Of a stretch of DNA of 64,000 nt, positions 21,753 through 33,099 are shown piece after piece. Within the stretch, counting starts at the first letter, position 1. Each line of letters opens with the position of its first letter. Made by a program: the position numbers and the translations under genes. Below the pieces are notes generated by a model. It saw only the letters and a list, made by a program, of their open reading frames with translations. It had not been told where the DNA came from and searched no databases. The DNA comes from Breviolum minutum Mf 1.05b.01 (lineage: Eukaryota; Sar; Dinophyceae; Suessiales; Symbiodiniaceae), in contig DF239083.1 of the NCBI GenBank assembly GCA_000507305.1, positions 336,618 through 400,617 of the forward strand, given 5' to 3'.

Positions 21753-23264
21753 GTTTTTGCTCTGACATCCGTGACCCACAGAGGAGGAGGATGAGCACCC
21801 CTAAGATAGCCTTACGAAAATCAAGAAAGCGTAAGGAACCCCACTTTGAGAGGCGGGGAAAGTGACGGTTTTGGACAAGTCACAAATTGGCAGGAACTCT
21901 GACAGCTCCGCTCCACGTCTGCTGCCTGGCCTTGAAATGGCCGAGCCCGGAACTGCACGACTTCCATCGGTATCTCGTTTTGTATTGAAATGTGGGCTCA
22001 TATCGGCGTCAGTCCCCGGGTAGCTGTTCATCTGAATGGAACAACCTCGTGGAACTCCTGCAAAGAAGCCAACGACCAAGCCACGAGTGCTGGGCGACTT
22101 GAAGCGGCCAGCGTTCCTCAGCATCTCATAGTGCTCCAAGCACTCTTCCTCAGCGTTGTCAGCGATGCGAAGCTGTGAAACTGGGGAGAAATTCAAGAGA
22201 AAAGCATGGACAGCGGGCATTTTTACATACAGTCGGTACATGTCTCACGCTTACAGTTCTTTTCAGAGTGCCAGGCCGGTGAAGGGTTGATCTGCTCTCC
22301 CATGCTAGTCTTTCCGTCAAATTCTTGTTTGGAATTAACGGGGCACGTGGCAATCGCGCAAGTGTGGAAGGCTTTGTAACCACAAGAAGAACCTTGTAAC
22401 CACGGTCCAACTTTGGAGGTGAAACTTGTAACCATGACATGCAAAACCTGGTCACAACAACACGTCTTGCTTTCTTCACCCAGTCGCCCAGGCACCGTGT
22501 TTCTACTCAATCTGAACGATGTTTTGTTGGTTTCTTTGTTTGTCTGACTGCTTGATAATGCCCAAATCGCAGTCTCGACTACTGCGTGTTTATCCGAATC
22601 TTTTGTTGGCTTTACATGGGTGAAAAATCAGTTGTCTAAGAATGGCCAAATTTTTCCGATTTTTCTTTAACGTTTAAAATATTTGCCACTGCCTTCAAGT
22701 TATCTCACCCTTCCCGTGAAAAAACCAAATACGCAGCACTTCCGAATGTTGTCTTTGCGGTCTGACTGTTTACCTTCAGCAAGGTCCAGCCCGAGGACCC
22801 AAAACACAAACGGGACACACCAGCATGAAAGTTACTTCACGTATTTGGTTTGGGCGGGTCTAAATGCAATTCTGGCGCGGGCAAAAAATTAAACAAAAAA
22901 CTGCATAATATAGAATGCGGCAGGAACATCAACCAGTGCGCTGCCCAGACCAGGTTTTTGTGTGAACCAGCCTATTCAGCGGTCCTCTGGCGGTGGTAGT
23001 TTGGTGGTGGCTGGTTGTGTTTCCGTGTTGCGTCGGCGCAGCTTAACCTAATAATTGAGGCTCCAGGCTTGGGGGCTGGTTTGAGTGCGCTGAATGTGTT
23101 GAATGTGATGACGTCGATGGGTTTGCACTTGGTTCACAGGGAGGCAAGTGCTCATGTGAGAAGCCATTGCTCCTCTTACCTATCCTTCGATGCATTCATT
23201 TCAAACTCAGTTTATTGGTCATGTTCGACAAGATCTGACACATCATAGCTGGTACCAGAAGAGA
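21753..23264. other. weak minus-strand ORFs, otherwise unassigned
   Basis: The segment 21.9-22.2 kb keeps an open minus-strand frame (LRIADNAEEECLEHYEMLRN) that might be an exon, but there is no second line of evidence. 22.5-23.2 kb shows nothing recognisable. Confidence 0.25.
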
Positions 23265-23640
23265 TTGATTCACCAAATGTAAACTAGTAACTTGTTTGAG
23301 TGGGTTTTGGTTGAGGTACCTTTGCCTCTAACCAACTTTGCTGCAGAACTCCGGGCCAGACTTGGGGGAGAGATATGTTGAGGTTTCATTGAGGTTTGGT
23401 AAGGTATATCTGGCAGAATTTGACTTAATTTGTTTTTTTCTGCATTTGCCAGACTTGGGGGAGAGGTATGTTGAGTAGAATCCACGGTTGCAAACGTTGG
23501 CCAAACCAGCCTTGGACACTTGTGCCAACAGTCCACAATGTTCCACAACTTTCCACAACTTTCCAAAACTTTATACATTGTTCACACTTCAAAATTTTGA
23601 TCAAATGCCAATGATTTTCCATGATGCTAGTCCTGGAGAA
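23265..23640 (-). repeat. dispersed element R1, inverted copy
   Basis: Minus-strand copy of the sequence at 33100-33476. Both contain the string for a stretch ending in TTACATTTGGTG and the segments CCCCCAAGTCTGGCAAATGC and CCGGAGTTCTGCTGCAAAG. A short fragment of the terminal part also occurs at 26250-26290. The regular end suggests a retroelement or LTR fragment, but no gene is visible inside. Confidence 0.8.
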
Positions 23641-24893
23641 ATCATTGCCTGTGAGATTTGACAACCAAAAGTAAAACAAACACACCACAAAACATCTTGA
23701 TTTCAAAGACAAAACCTATTCTTTCAAATGGTACCATCTCAAATTATTACTTTATCATTTTGAATTATTTTTGGGAAGTATTGAACCTATATTGCGTTAA
23801 CATTGTTTTGTTTTAGCGACACTTTTGCAAAGCCTGGCAGCTGACACAGATCAGAATTAGCACCATGGCGATGAATTGCAACAAATCAGCAGCACACGTA
23901 ACCAAAAAAAATGAACGGAAAGAAAAGACTAGATAGAATAGAAATCAAACAAAGAAAACAAATTCAAAAAAATACAAGAAAAACTTAGGATAGATGACTG
24001 CTTCCTTGGCCAAATCAACCCAGCCAAAGCTTGGGTCTGGGTTGAAATTTAGGCTTCATCATTGGGCCCAAAACCAGATCAAGAATTGGGCCTGTGACCC
24101 CTGAAAGACGACCAGCCAACCCCAAACCCAGCCAAAGCTAGGGTCTGGGTTGAAATGAGGCCTCACCATTGCACCCGAAACCGCCCAAAGCCACCGCAGA
24201 GATAGAGTAGTAGGAAGAATAGATAAAATGTAAAGACAGGAGAGATAGAATAGATAGAGAAGATAGAATAGTAGATGGATTGATTGAATAGACAAGAAAG
24301 AAAAGATAGTAAAAAAGATACCTAACTTTGTCATAGATAGATGGATAGATAGTCCGCGATGGATGGATGGCAAGATGCATGGATGGTCGCGGGAGGGAGG
24401 AATGGAAAGATGGTGCAGGACGCCCCTAAAAGACACGAATTTTAAATTTTAATTACGTTTCTTTTGGGCAAGATGCTAAGATAAAATTTGATTTTTATTG
24501 CTGACGTTTCCACGCACCCGTACTTCAAAATATACCACGTGCAGACACGGCCGCAAAGTTGAAAACACATCAAATTTGCACGCAGTGATGGACAAAAAGG
24601 TATTGTATGGTTGCTATACTTTTCGCAACTGGCCCCACAATTTACAAAAGTAATTACCGCACCTAGACCTCTCCTCTTTTGCCAAAGATGTGCAGTTTGA
24701 CACCAGCTTGCAAGACATGACCGCTTGCACCCATATTGCCAAAAGAGTACGGCATCTACACTTTTTTTGACCACTGATCCTTCGGTATTCAAAAATAAAT
24801 TGCACCGCATCCATTGTTTAAAAGGGTACTGGGTCTAGACCACGCTTTTTGAAAACTTTTGCAACATCTAGACACCAATTTCGAAAATGTACC
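23641..24893. other. non-coding, GATA-rich simple sequence
   Basis: 24185-24400 is rich in GATAGA/GGATGGAT motifs. 24015-24050 and 24113-24160 share the repeat CCCAGCCAAAGCT.GGGTCTGG. No gene. Confidence 0.5.
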
Positions 24894-25020
24894 GCATCTG
24901 GGTCCCACCCTGCTGCCTCAACCGTGTGACACATGTTGGATCTTATGCTCCAAACGTACCGCATCTGGGCCCCACCCTGCTGCCTCAACCTGTGACACAT
25001 GTTGGATCTTATGCTGCAAA
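24894..25020. repeat. two-copy tandem repeat of about 64 bases
   Basis: The unit ACCGCATCTGGG.CCCACCC followed by TGCTGCCTCAACC and CACATGTTGGATCTTATGCT occurs twice in tandem, with a third partial start near 25023. Confidence 0.9.
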
Positions 25021-25212
25021 CCTACCGCATCTGGCTTTGAGGTGACTTTTTGATTTTTTTTTGGACAAAAAAGTGACTTTTTGAGATTTTTCACCTTGGG
25101 GTTCCTTGTGCAGATATACTGCAAACAGGTCCCACCTGACATAAAAGTTGCGTTTCGAGATTTTTTTGGACATAAAAGTGACTTTTTGAGATTTTTTGGC
25201 TGCCTCCACTAC

Positions 25213-25540
25213 TTTTTACCTTACCCATTCTGACTTTTTGAGATTTTCGTTGACATAAAAGTGACTTTTTGAGATTTTTTGTTTTTTTCTGAACATATAC
25301 TTGTCACTTTATTGCTCTATTGAATGTTTTTTGCGCATGTTCCTTTCTATTTTTGCTTATATTTTGCTTTTTTATNTTTTTACCTTACCCATTCTGACTT
25401 TTTTGAGATTTTCGTTGACATAAAAGTGACTTTTTGAGATTTTTTTGTTTTTTTCTGAACATATACTTGTCACTTTATTGCTCTATTGAATGTTTTTTGC
25501 GCATGTTCCTTTCTATTTTTGCTTATATTTTGCTTTTTTA
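25213..25540. repeat. two-copy tandem repeat of about 163 bases split by an N
   Basis: 25213-25375 and 25377-25540 are almost identical and separated by the single N at 25376. The exact repetition across an N raises the possibility of an assembly artefact. Confidence 0.92.
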
Positions 25541-26040
25541 TGTGATTTTTTCTGTACAATTTTGGTTTATGAAAGAAAAAATTTGGATTTAGTTTTGGGG
25601 GAAATTTTGGATTTAGTTCTCCCCAAGGAACACACAGACCAAAGCGGCCCGGAACCTTCCACTAAGAATGGGGGGTGTGAGGACGCAAGATTTTTTCCAT
25701 GGGAAATGGGCGGAACATTTAAAAATAAAAGAATCTTATTGCAATTTTTTTGGCAGGTGTAGTATTTGACTGTGAGCATTTTGCGCGGTAGTGCGGCAGG
25801 GCGTGTATAGAGTCAATTCTCGCCAGTTTTTTGGGCAACGTTTACGAACCTCATCACAACTATGCTTATGACCGGAGAATTGCAACTTTTTATTAGCAGC
25901 GGTAGCCAAACACCAGGAAAAAGCACAGTTTCTCAAAGTTGCTCAACCAAAAATCTTGCCAATTCATCCGAATAACTTGGCAAGTTAATGCGGTGATTTG
26001 CGACATGTGATGTTATGTGATGTGATGTCATTTCATGTTG

Positions 26041-26200
26041 TCCAGTACTACTCCAGTACTACAAAGTACCACTCCGTACTACAAAGAACCAATCCAGTAC
26101 TACTCCGTACTGCAAAGTACTACGCCAGTACTACAAAGTACTACTCCGTACTACAAAGTACTACGCCAGTACTACTCTGTACTACAAAGTACTACTCCAG
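26041..26200. repeat. array of GTACT-ACAA-AGTAC mini-hairpins
   Basis: Repeated GTACTACAAAGTAC (for example 26056-26069), spaced by CCAGTACTACTCC-like linkers, plus one copy with a GCAA loop (26107-26120). Each is a 5-base-pair stem with a 4-base loop. The GCAA copy links it to the TGCTGCAAAGCA family of the right half. The array ends at the N at 26201. Confidence 0.85.
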
Positions 26201-26201
26201 N

Positions 26202-26910
26202 AAAACATCTCTTATCATCTCTGGCAGAATTGTACTGCATGTAAAGCCCACCTCAAACAAGTTACTAGTTTACATTTGGTGATTGATTCTTTCAAAGCTT
26301 TCATATCAGACTCAACCATCTCTTGCGGCCAGCAATATTTCACCCATCGGATTTTGGTGAAATCTGTCTTGACTTCTTGTTAGAAAACATGTTTTCAGCT
26401 GTTGGAGGGTTGCGATTGAAATCTAAACTTCTGAAGTTGAACATTTGATTTGATCATTCTATTTCTTTTCTGGTGAACTTGATTATGAATTTGCAACTTG
26501 ATGCTGATGAGTTGTTGTGAGTTTGATGATTGAAAGTTTGATTCCTGACTATGAATTTGATTTGGATCTTCTCTAGGTCTGAAAAATTTGAACATGAACC
26601 CGCACTTTGACTTAGTTCAAATCTTGAGTCTGCTGAGCTTGATCATGATTTTGATTTTAATACTACAGTTCTTGAATGGTCATGGATCTGCAACTTGAAT
26701 TTGTTTGAAAGCCTGAACCTGATGAGTTTGATCGTGATTTTGAATTTGAAATCATTGCAATTCGTGAATTGATCCCGAATCTGTAATTGGTAGTTTCTCC
26801 GAAGCGACGAGTCTGATGATTTTGAAGATGAAACTGCATAAAGTATGAACCTCAATCTCATGCTGTTCATTGCTATATGAATAGTTTTTCTTCTCAAGCT
26901 CTTGCACACC
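26202..26910. other. non-coding, TTGAAT/GATTTTGA-rich
   Basis: Begins with a fragment of element R1. The rest is degenerate repetition of TTGAATTTGATC-like words. No gene. Confidence 0.45.
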
Positions 26911-27177
26911 ATGCCTTCCAAGTTAAGATCTTACGTGGAGACATGGACGGACGAGTATGGGCACAACTACGAGCGTACGTGGTATTCTACTCCGTGGAGG
27001 AGGGTTTGGGCCACGTGTGAAACCAGCAAATGTTACCGCGCTCTGCATGTTTGGAAGAAGCTAAAGAGACTCAAGGCTGCGTTCAAAAGGAAGACGAAAA
27101 CCCTCAAGTATTCTTTGTTGTACAGTGCAAAATCCTTGAGCTCATTGCGCAAAGTCAAGAAGGCTAGGTTTGTGTAA
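26911..27177 (+). CDS. small basic protein candidate
   Basis: The ATG at 26911 opens an 88-codon frame with protein-like composition. It has an aromatic N-terminal half (WTDEYGHNYERTWYSTPWRR) and a strongly basic C-terminal half (KKLKRLKAAFKRKTKTLKYS and LRKVKKARFV). It is a single uninterrupted frame, without a signal peptide, in an otherwise gene-poor stretch. The basic tail suggests nucleic-acid or chromatin binding, but this is inference from charge only. The antisense frame is also open but less protein-like. Confidence 0.45.
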   Translation: MPSKLRSYVETWTDEYGHNYERTWYSTPWRRVWATCETSKCYRALHVWKKLKRLKAAFKRKTKTLKYSLLYSAKSLSSLRKVKKARFV

Positions 27178-27346
27178 GCGGCTGGAAATGAAAGGCAAAG
27201 TTCTTTCTTTATCAAGTCATTTTCTTTAAGAGCAACTGAGCACTGAAAAAAAATGTAGGCAATGAAGCTATTCAACTTATCAGGATTTTTTCATAACTTA
27301 GGAAGTCAAATATTTTTCATGTTGTTTCCTCCTTGTGCCGCGACGC

Positions 27347-27510
27347 GTGTTTTCCTTTGCTCACTAATGGAGCCCCAACTTGTAAGCACCTGCTGGTGCT
27401 GCAATGCATCTTTTCCTTTGCTCACTAAGTGAGCCCCAACTTGTAAACACCTACTGGCGCTGCAACGTGTGGTTTCCTTTGCTCACTAAGTGAGCCCCAA
27501 CTTGTGAACG
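27347..27510. repeat. three-copy tandem repeat of about 62 bases
   Basis: The unit contains TTTCCTTTGCTCACTAAGTG and AGCCCCAACTTGTAA. The inner word GCTCACTAAGTGAGC is a perfect hairpin with a one-base centre in two of the copies. GCTGCAA.G.G follows in the linker. Confidence 0.9.
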
Positions 27511-27754
27511 GATTACCGCGAAGCAGGAAAAAAAAAGCTGGGTTTAAACATAACATACACGCAATGTTTCATGGTGTGAAAACGGATGATGCACTCGCAG
27601 CTTGATTTTGTTTTTACATGTTATATAAGTTATATGTAAAACAAAAATTAATTCTACTTTCCTGCTGGCCTGCAGGTATTTAGTTGGTGAGAGTTTTTTG
27701 TCAGGTATGGCATCTCTAAAAACAAAAACTTGTATGGGTCGGCTCGGGATTCAA

Positions 27755-27892
27755 GGTTATGAGCCCAAGACTTTTACCCCAAGCCTAAAACTTCCGAAAG
27801 TTATGAGCCCAAAGGTTGTAACTTGCAAAGGTTGTGAGCCCAAACGTCAACTTCCAAAGGTTATGAGCCCAAAGGTTTTAACTTCCAAAGAG
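27755..27892. repeat. tandem repeats of about 33 bases (AACTTCC.AAGGTTATGAGCC)
   Basis: Four to five degenerate copies of the word GGTTATGAGCCCAAAGGTTT and AACTTCCAAAGGTT. The AACTT/AAGTT halves are inverted, so each unit can fold. Confidence 0.8.
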
Positions 27893-28455
27893 CAGCGCCC
27901 CACAGGCAACGGCAAACTCAGAGTTGATGAAGTTGGCACCAAATCCAGAGGCCAGATGTCATGCATATAAGGCCAGAAGAAAGGAATGTTACATTGTCCA
28001 GTCCATTGTTCATTCGGTCTGAACGATGCTTTAGACTTCAACCAAGCATCTTGGAACATTTGTTGCGCCCCATCAGCAAACTGCATGTGTGTAGACTTTT
28101 GACCAGTCATTATCTGCAAAGGCCGTGGGCAATCATCTGGCTTCGGCGTGAACAAAATGTTCCTCGGTTCCTTCGGTGCTGCACCAACATCACTAAACTG
28201 CTTTTAGGATATGAGGCTACGGGGCCAAAGGCTGCTGCAATCTTCCAGTTGCACCTAGCTAGCCTTGAGCCCGAGATGCTGTCAAACGAACAGGGGCATC
28301 GGCAAACATGTGACGTTGCTTCTGGCTTCTGTCTTCGTCCTTGGCTTGAATCATACGAGTGTAATCATCAATGGGCAACAAATGGCCTGTCTCGGCTGGC
28401 TCTAAAGGCAGGGCTTCGGCCCCAGGTGGCACTTCAACTTCTCATCCTTCAGGAA
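27893..28455 (-). pseudogene. copia-like polyprotein remnant, distal part
   Basis: Two minus-strand coding stretches in different frames are separated by a stop: GHLLPIDDYTRMIQAKDEDR (28260-28430) and APKEPRNILFTPKPDDCPRP to WLKSKASFRPNEQWTGQCNI (27950-28190). They continue the direction of the protease and RING fragments to the right. GHLL after an acidic or hydrophobic stretch fits the region after the protease in dinoflagellate copia polyproteins, as far as I recall them. The last stretch could instead be an unrelated exon. Confidence 0.45.
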
Positions 28456-28499
28456 TGAATATCAGGCGTTTTCGTGTAGTGTGACATTAGCGATTTAAG

Positions 28500-28719
28500 T
28501 CCTAGCAGTGCCGGACATGCTGACTTTGGAATCATCGGTGCTGTGTATGTTCCACCATTGAAGAATCCATAAGATGGACGAACTGCTGTTGGAATGAGCA
28601 GCTCTTTGAAACACTTTTAGAGTTCCTTTCCCGACTCCACCTACTTCAAGTGCATGAGTGCTTGTGTGGAACGAATTAGCAGGCTCTGCGTGAGACTGGC
28701 CACCATGCAAAATGGACAT
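28500..28719 (-). pseudogene. copia-like aspartic-protease remnant
   Basis: A minus-strand stretch reads LEVGGVGKGT and then, after a one-base frame change, LLIPTAVRPSYGFFNGGTYT and PMIPKSACPALLGLKSL. VGxGT followed by a beta-strand-rich stretch ending CPALLGLKSL is the C-terminal half of a retroelement aspartyl protease (the LLG.xxL closing strand is typical). The catalytic DTG/DPG half is not present in frame. The frame break and missing active site indicate a dead copy. Confidence 0.6.
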
Positions 28720-29290
28720 TTACATCATCATGGTCTGTTGCAGGGGTGTGGAATGTCGTCCCGGAACGTGAGGTGGCTGGTGGTGTTTGTACTTCATTCT
28801 GACTATCGGATGGCATGTCTGCATTTTGGTTATGCTCTTGTTCTGTTTCCAACACATAGGCCCATCTTGCAATCACCTCGCCTGAGCCTCCACAATTTGG
28901 ACACGTTGCTGCAGCATTGGACCTCGATACATATTCATCATAGCACTGCAGATGGAACACATGACGACATGGTAATCGAACCACCTGATCATGATGTTCA
29001 AACTCCTGCTGGCGGATGCTGAAAGCATTGTCTTGGTAATTGATAGGTGGCTCAACAAGGTGTCTGAACATGACACTTAACGCATTATTTGCTGGTGTCG
29101 TGCTCTCGACTTGACCGAATGCCACTGCACTTGCTTGTGGCACAAACACCTCATTCGGGTTGTAAGGGTGGAGGCACGAACACAGCAGGTGATGAATATC
29201 GCATCGACGACCGCATGAAGGTATCATGCACACACGCTTCAACAAACGGACTACTCCTAGGTCTGTCAGATGCACTGTCTTCTTCATCAC
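28676..29290 (-). pseudogene. RING-finger segment of a copia-like polyprotein
   Basis: A 204-codon minus-strand frame. Around residues 108-133 it has C-x-H-x2-H-x2-C followed 13 residues later by C-P-N-C (LPCRHVFHLQCYDEYV, then TCPNC), the second half of a RING-H2-type zinc finger. An acidic/Thr-rich linker follows, then FAWWPV. The first RING Cys pair is not obvious. A RING-like finger just upstream of the protease, with a FxWWP motif between them, is a pattern I associate with dinoflagellate Ty1/copia polyproteins. A cellular E3 ligase fragment is the alternative. Upstream coding continues in a different frame (29151-29336, SLPQFQGDEEDSASDRPRSS and PFVEACVHDTF), so the ORF is frameshifted. 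Confidence 0.6.
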
Positions 29291-29337
29291 CTTGAAACTG
29301 CGGCAACGAACTGAGCATTGTTGTCATGGCCTGCATT

Positions 29338-29889
29338 TCACTTGATTAAGTCCTTTTGTTCCGATGCCTGAAGTAACTCTTGTTCCTCCAATTGCAAAAG
29401 CTCTAACTGATACATTTGTTCAGTCATTTCCAACATCAGAACTTCTTCTTCCATAAGTTGAAGCGCTAATTCCTGGTCTTGTAACCTTTCCTCAGCATCT
29501 TGTAGTTCCATCATATCCAGAATTTCCATGGCCATTTTGTTGTCACCCTCTTTAAGGGATTCATCAAGTTTGAGAAACAAGGTGTTCAAAGGTTCCTTTC
29601 CCAAACTTTGGTGATTGGAGGCACTTCCCAGTTCAACTGGGGAATCCTTGCACTTTTGACTCTTAATCCATTCCCAGGACCCAAGTAGGCCACACTTCAG
29701 ACACTCACCGCCATGTACTGCTGACTTGACGATGTTGTGCATTCCAGGACCCGGAAAGCTGGTGGCGCCAGCAGAGGCAGACTCGTGCAAACCTGGGCCG
29801 ACGGTGGAAAGAAACCCTGCAATTGGAATTTGCAAGGGTTGGAGGATGAGGTATGGCAAATTCAAACTTCTTTCACCCCAAACATGCAC
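29338..29889 (-). pseudogene. coiled-coil segment of the same polyprotein
   Basis: A 183-codon minus-strand frame. The N-terminal half has a CxxC (GECLKCGLLGSWEWIKSQKC), and the C-terminal half is a Glu/Leu/Gln heptad region (LQDQELALQLMEEEVLMLEM and on) that should form a coiled coil of about 60 residues. It ends in a stop immediately before the next fragment resumes in another frame at 29336. A Gag-like assembly role is inferred from position only. Confidence 0.5.
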
Positions 29890-29908
29890 TTGCTAGTAAT
29901 ATACTAAG

Positions 29909-30060
29909 CTAGCTACCTGATGACTCCTGCTTTGTTTCCCCAGAAGATCCAGAAGAATTCTTTGCATCAGCTACGCTTGAATCATCAATCTCCACCTCCA
30001 AGAACTTAAGGTTTGGGCACATGCCAATGGGCTCCTCGATTGGATAAGGACCCATGTTCA
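29909..30060 (-). CDS. short acidic exon candidate
   Basis: The frame reads LNMGPYPIEEPIGMCPNLKF and LEVEIDDSSVADAKNSSGSS. It lies just upstream of the coiled-coil fragment and may be the preceding part of the same polyprotein or an exon of a host gene. Confidence 0.35.
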
Positions 30061-30119
30061 AACTCCTAAAACATAAATAAACAACAGGTAGGGTTGAAGA
30101 TATAAACTCGTTGATCAAT

Positions 30120-30869
30120 TTGGATTGTTTTTTTTACTGGGTCCTGTGGTGGCTCCATGGTTTCCGGCTCCACTAATGGGTCAGATTCTTGGTCGCTTTC
30201 CTCCTCGCATTCCTCACCAGCCTCACCATAATCTCCAGCATCTTCAGCAGATGGATAGCCTCAATTCAATTAGCTAGATAGATGTAAGTAAGGTCGGCAG
30301 CGAGCGAGGTTGGTTGAAATGGGAACTATAGGGGGAAAGTCTGGGTAAGTAAGAAAAATTATATGCGCTTTAAGGCTAGTCTCCAGAAGTTGGAGTTGAG
30401 CTTCTGCGTGATGACGGGGGACTTGGATCTGGGACAGGGATCCCTTCAGCAACCATGAGATTCCTCATTGCTAATTCCCAGGGTCTATGGCCTCTCTTTG
30501 CTGCCCTGGAAAAGATGTACAAAAGCTTCCGAATGAGCCACGCTTCCGCTTTGATCGCCCTTCCTTAGGAACCCATAATCATGTATCCAAGGTTAGCAGG
30601 ACGTTGTGGAAAACTATTATGTGATATATGGTATATGCGCGAATGATACATGCCTAGGATCTAGTAGGCAATGACTTCCCACGAGGCCGGCAATGATAAA
30701 GGAAACATTCCACACTTTCCTTGATGTCTTCCAAAGCAGGTCTCAAACCTAGGTTGACACCATTAGGGTACGATCGTCCACCACTACAAATGATCAACAT
30801 GCACATCTTAAATGCAGTATTTATCCCAGGGGAAAAACAGGTAAATGAAAAAAACTGGCAAAATGGAAT
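30120..30869. other. non-coding, Ser/Glu-coding low-complexity at start
   Basis: 30140-30250 reads as an acidic low-complexity stretch on the minus strand (many GAG/GAA). Beyond that nothing is recognised. Confidence 0.35.
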
Positions 30870-31085
30870 CTAAGCCAAAGAACCTAGATGCTCAACAACA
30901 GGTTTGAGAATTGCCACATTCTGACATACTTCTTGCCTGTTAAGATCCGACTTCTTACCAATCTTGCACATGTATCCCCCCGCTGATGTCAGCACCAGTT
31001 GCGTGTTCTCTTTCCATTTGGCAACCATTGCACCAACAGGCGTTGTCTCTAAAGAGACAGGGAGGGCAGACGGTTCTTCAGCCAT
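30870..31085 (-). CDS. short ORF, possible first exon
   Basis: ATG at 31085, then EEPSALPVSLETTPVGAMVA and KWKENTQLVLTSAGGYMCKI. The 71-codon frame is of normal composition. No family was recognised. Gly-Tyr-Met-Cys-Lys-Ile in a beta-like context could be part of a small domain. Confidence 0.35.
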   Translation of the reverse strand: MAEEPSALPVSLETTPVGAMVAKWKENTQLVLTSAGGYMCKIGKKSDLNRQEVCQNVAILKPVVEHLGSLA

Positions 31086-32155
31086 ATCGGATTAACTTCT
31101 TTTTGATCCACTCAAATTGCTAGCAGGAATAGGTCATGAAATTTTGGGTTTATATTCTCCAAACTATGAACTATCAACTGAAGACACTTTCCCAGATACT
31201 CCCCTCCAATGGCGCCTTCAAATTAGACCCAGCCCTTGCTTTCCATGTAGTACCTGGAAGGCGAAACTTTGCGATGCCCCCTATGAGCGCACTTGCACGC
31301 ACAGGGGGCACTTCAAGCTCTTGGATGCAGCGCATCGTTGAAGCCAAACGGCTTTCCGGGGTAGTGGGGAGAGGAAAAGATTTTTGGGTAATTTCTTCGA
31401 TGATCATGTAATATTTTTTAATGAAATTCACTGCATCTAAATTTGTTCGTTTTTCATTGGGTTCCAGGTTTTTCGCTCGTTTTGTTAAAGAACGCTCGGG
31501 ATGTTAAAAAGATATACAAGAGAGGGGTTGAGCAGAAAAGTGTGCTCGAAAGAAGCCCCAGGTATATATATTTACATATCAATCCAAAAATATATTGGCA
31601 CGATAACTATTGAAGGAAATGAAGCCTTTCAAATCATATGGAAGGCTTCAAATTCCAATCTTTCCTTTACTTTGTTTTGTTTTCAACGGTCAGCTTTCAA
31701 AATCATGAAAAATATTCAAATATTGCCTGTTTTCCTTTCTTTCGTCAGAAACTCAGGTGGGTTGAAGCATTTTCCATGCTTCAAATACTCACTTGTTTCT
31801 TCAATTTTCTCCAATTGCTGGATTTCACGAAACTTCTCGGTCATTTGGGTCTTTATACCTTTTCTAGGTCATTTGATCATTCGACCCATGTACACGATAA
31901 TCCTGTACAAACACATGTCTAGGAAGTTAAGCTCCAAGTGAAGCAGGTGAACCATTCCCAAAAGTTTGTCCGAACAGGCAACATGCACATGCAACTGCTG
32001 GCTTGCGTTGTGGGGCTACAGGTGTGTTTGGAGCAACCTTTGAACAGTTGCATGTGTCAACTACCTCCAATGTCCTCAGTCTGGTCATTTGTCAGAGCCA
32101 ACAAGATCACAACATCTCTTGGAGCTTTTACTCAGAAGCCTTTGCAAATCGTGTA
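31086..32155. other. weak ORFs only
   Basis: The minus-strand frame at 31200-31420 (ASTMRCIQELEVPPVRASAL) has some coding character. 31500-31930 is AT-rich and its open frames look fortuitous. Confidence 0.3.
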
Positions 32156-32455
32156 CTAGAGGAGCTTACTCTCAACTGATACGTCAAAAGCCAGGGGAAC
32201 ATCTTCGCTGACCAGGAATGACAACGGCAGCTTCACTGGTGTCAAAGACCTGCTGGTTGAGTGTGGAGCATATACACCAGTGTGTCCAAGATTTTTGCTG
32301 AAGAGCTTCAAGCAAAGCAGTTGGCTTGAACTGCAGCAGCTTAATGAAACATGTGTTCCAAGTGTGACTCTCCATGGGACATTTGTCTTGGCCGCAGTAG
32401 CCAAGCACTTGCCATATAATTCATATGTCAACTTTGTTGCGCCTGACACTTTTCC
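32156..32455 (-). CDS. exon candidate, unrecognised
   Basis: A minus-strand frame of about 100 codons ending in FLVSEDVPLAFDVSVESKLL and a stop, with KLTYELYGKCLATAAKTNVP upstream. Composition is protein-like throughout. The 5' portion (32456-32545) is T-rich and probably intron. Function unknown. Confidence 0.35.
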   Translation of the reverse strand, partial: GKVSGATKLTYELYGKCLATAAKTNVPWRVTLGTHVSLSCCSSSQLLCLKLFSKNLGHTGVYAPHSTSRSLTPVKLPLSFLVSEDVPLAFDVSVESKLL

Positions 32456-32635
32456 TTGACACATGAAACATGTGTCTGCGCTGTGTTGCATCAACCAAAA
32501 ACAAAGCATGGGCATTTGCTGATAAAAAAACATACCCCGATGCATTGATCAACTTACTTGCTGGATCATGTTCAACATGTTTATCATTGTTTACTTGCAA
32601 ATGTGAACTCATGTTTGATTTGCTGAGGTGTGACT

Positions 32636-32868
32636 GCAATCAAGCTGACTCAGGTTGGTCATGTTCCAAGTGGGCGTGTTGTTTATTTGCAATTCATTGC
32701 CATCTCCTTTCATTCATTTTGATCTGTGACAATTGCCAGGTGTTACAATCAAGCTGATTCAGGTAGGTCATGTTTCAAGTGTGTGTGTGTGTGTGTGTGC
32801 ACGTTGCTTTGTCTTGCAATTCATTGCAATCTCCTTTGATTCAGTTTGATCTGTGACAATTGCCAGGT
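32636..32868. repeat. two-copy tandem duplication of about 115 bases
   Basis: CAATCAAGCTGA.TCAGGT, a GT-rich centre and TTTGATCTGTGACAATTGCC occur twice in succession. The second copy has expanded a (GT)n tract at 32781-32800. Confidence 0.85.
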
Positions 32869-32879
32869 CAGGCAAATCA

Positions 32880-33080
32880 AAAATATTTCAATAACATTCA
32901 TAAATATGACAGTTCTTTAAGAATGAAAACCTTGTTCAGATCTTGAAATATACATTTATAAATTTAAAAATATACAAACAAAAAACATATACATTTAAGA
33001 ATATACATACATAAATATTTATAAATATAAAAACAAATAAAAATGTATAAATATATATTTATTATATTGTGAGCATGTCA
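32880..33080. other. AT-rich spacer with ATACATAT words
   Basis: Simple AT-rich sequence with repeated TATACATTTA words. No gene. Confidence 0.6.
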
Positions 33081-33099
33081 GCACCGGTTTGATCTTTGA

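Noticed and set aside
28676-29022. Plus-strand frame opposite the RING segment
   Set aside because: No motif on that strand. The minus strand has the Cys/His pattern and continues with protease sequence.
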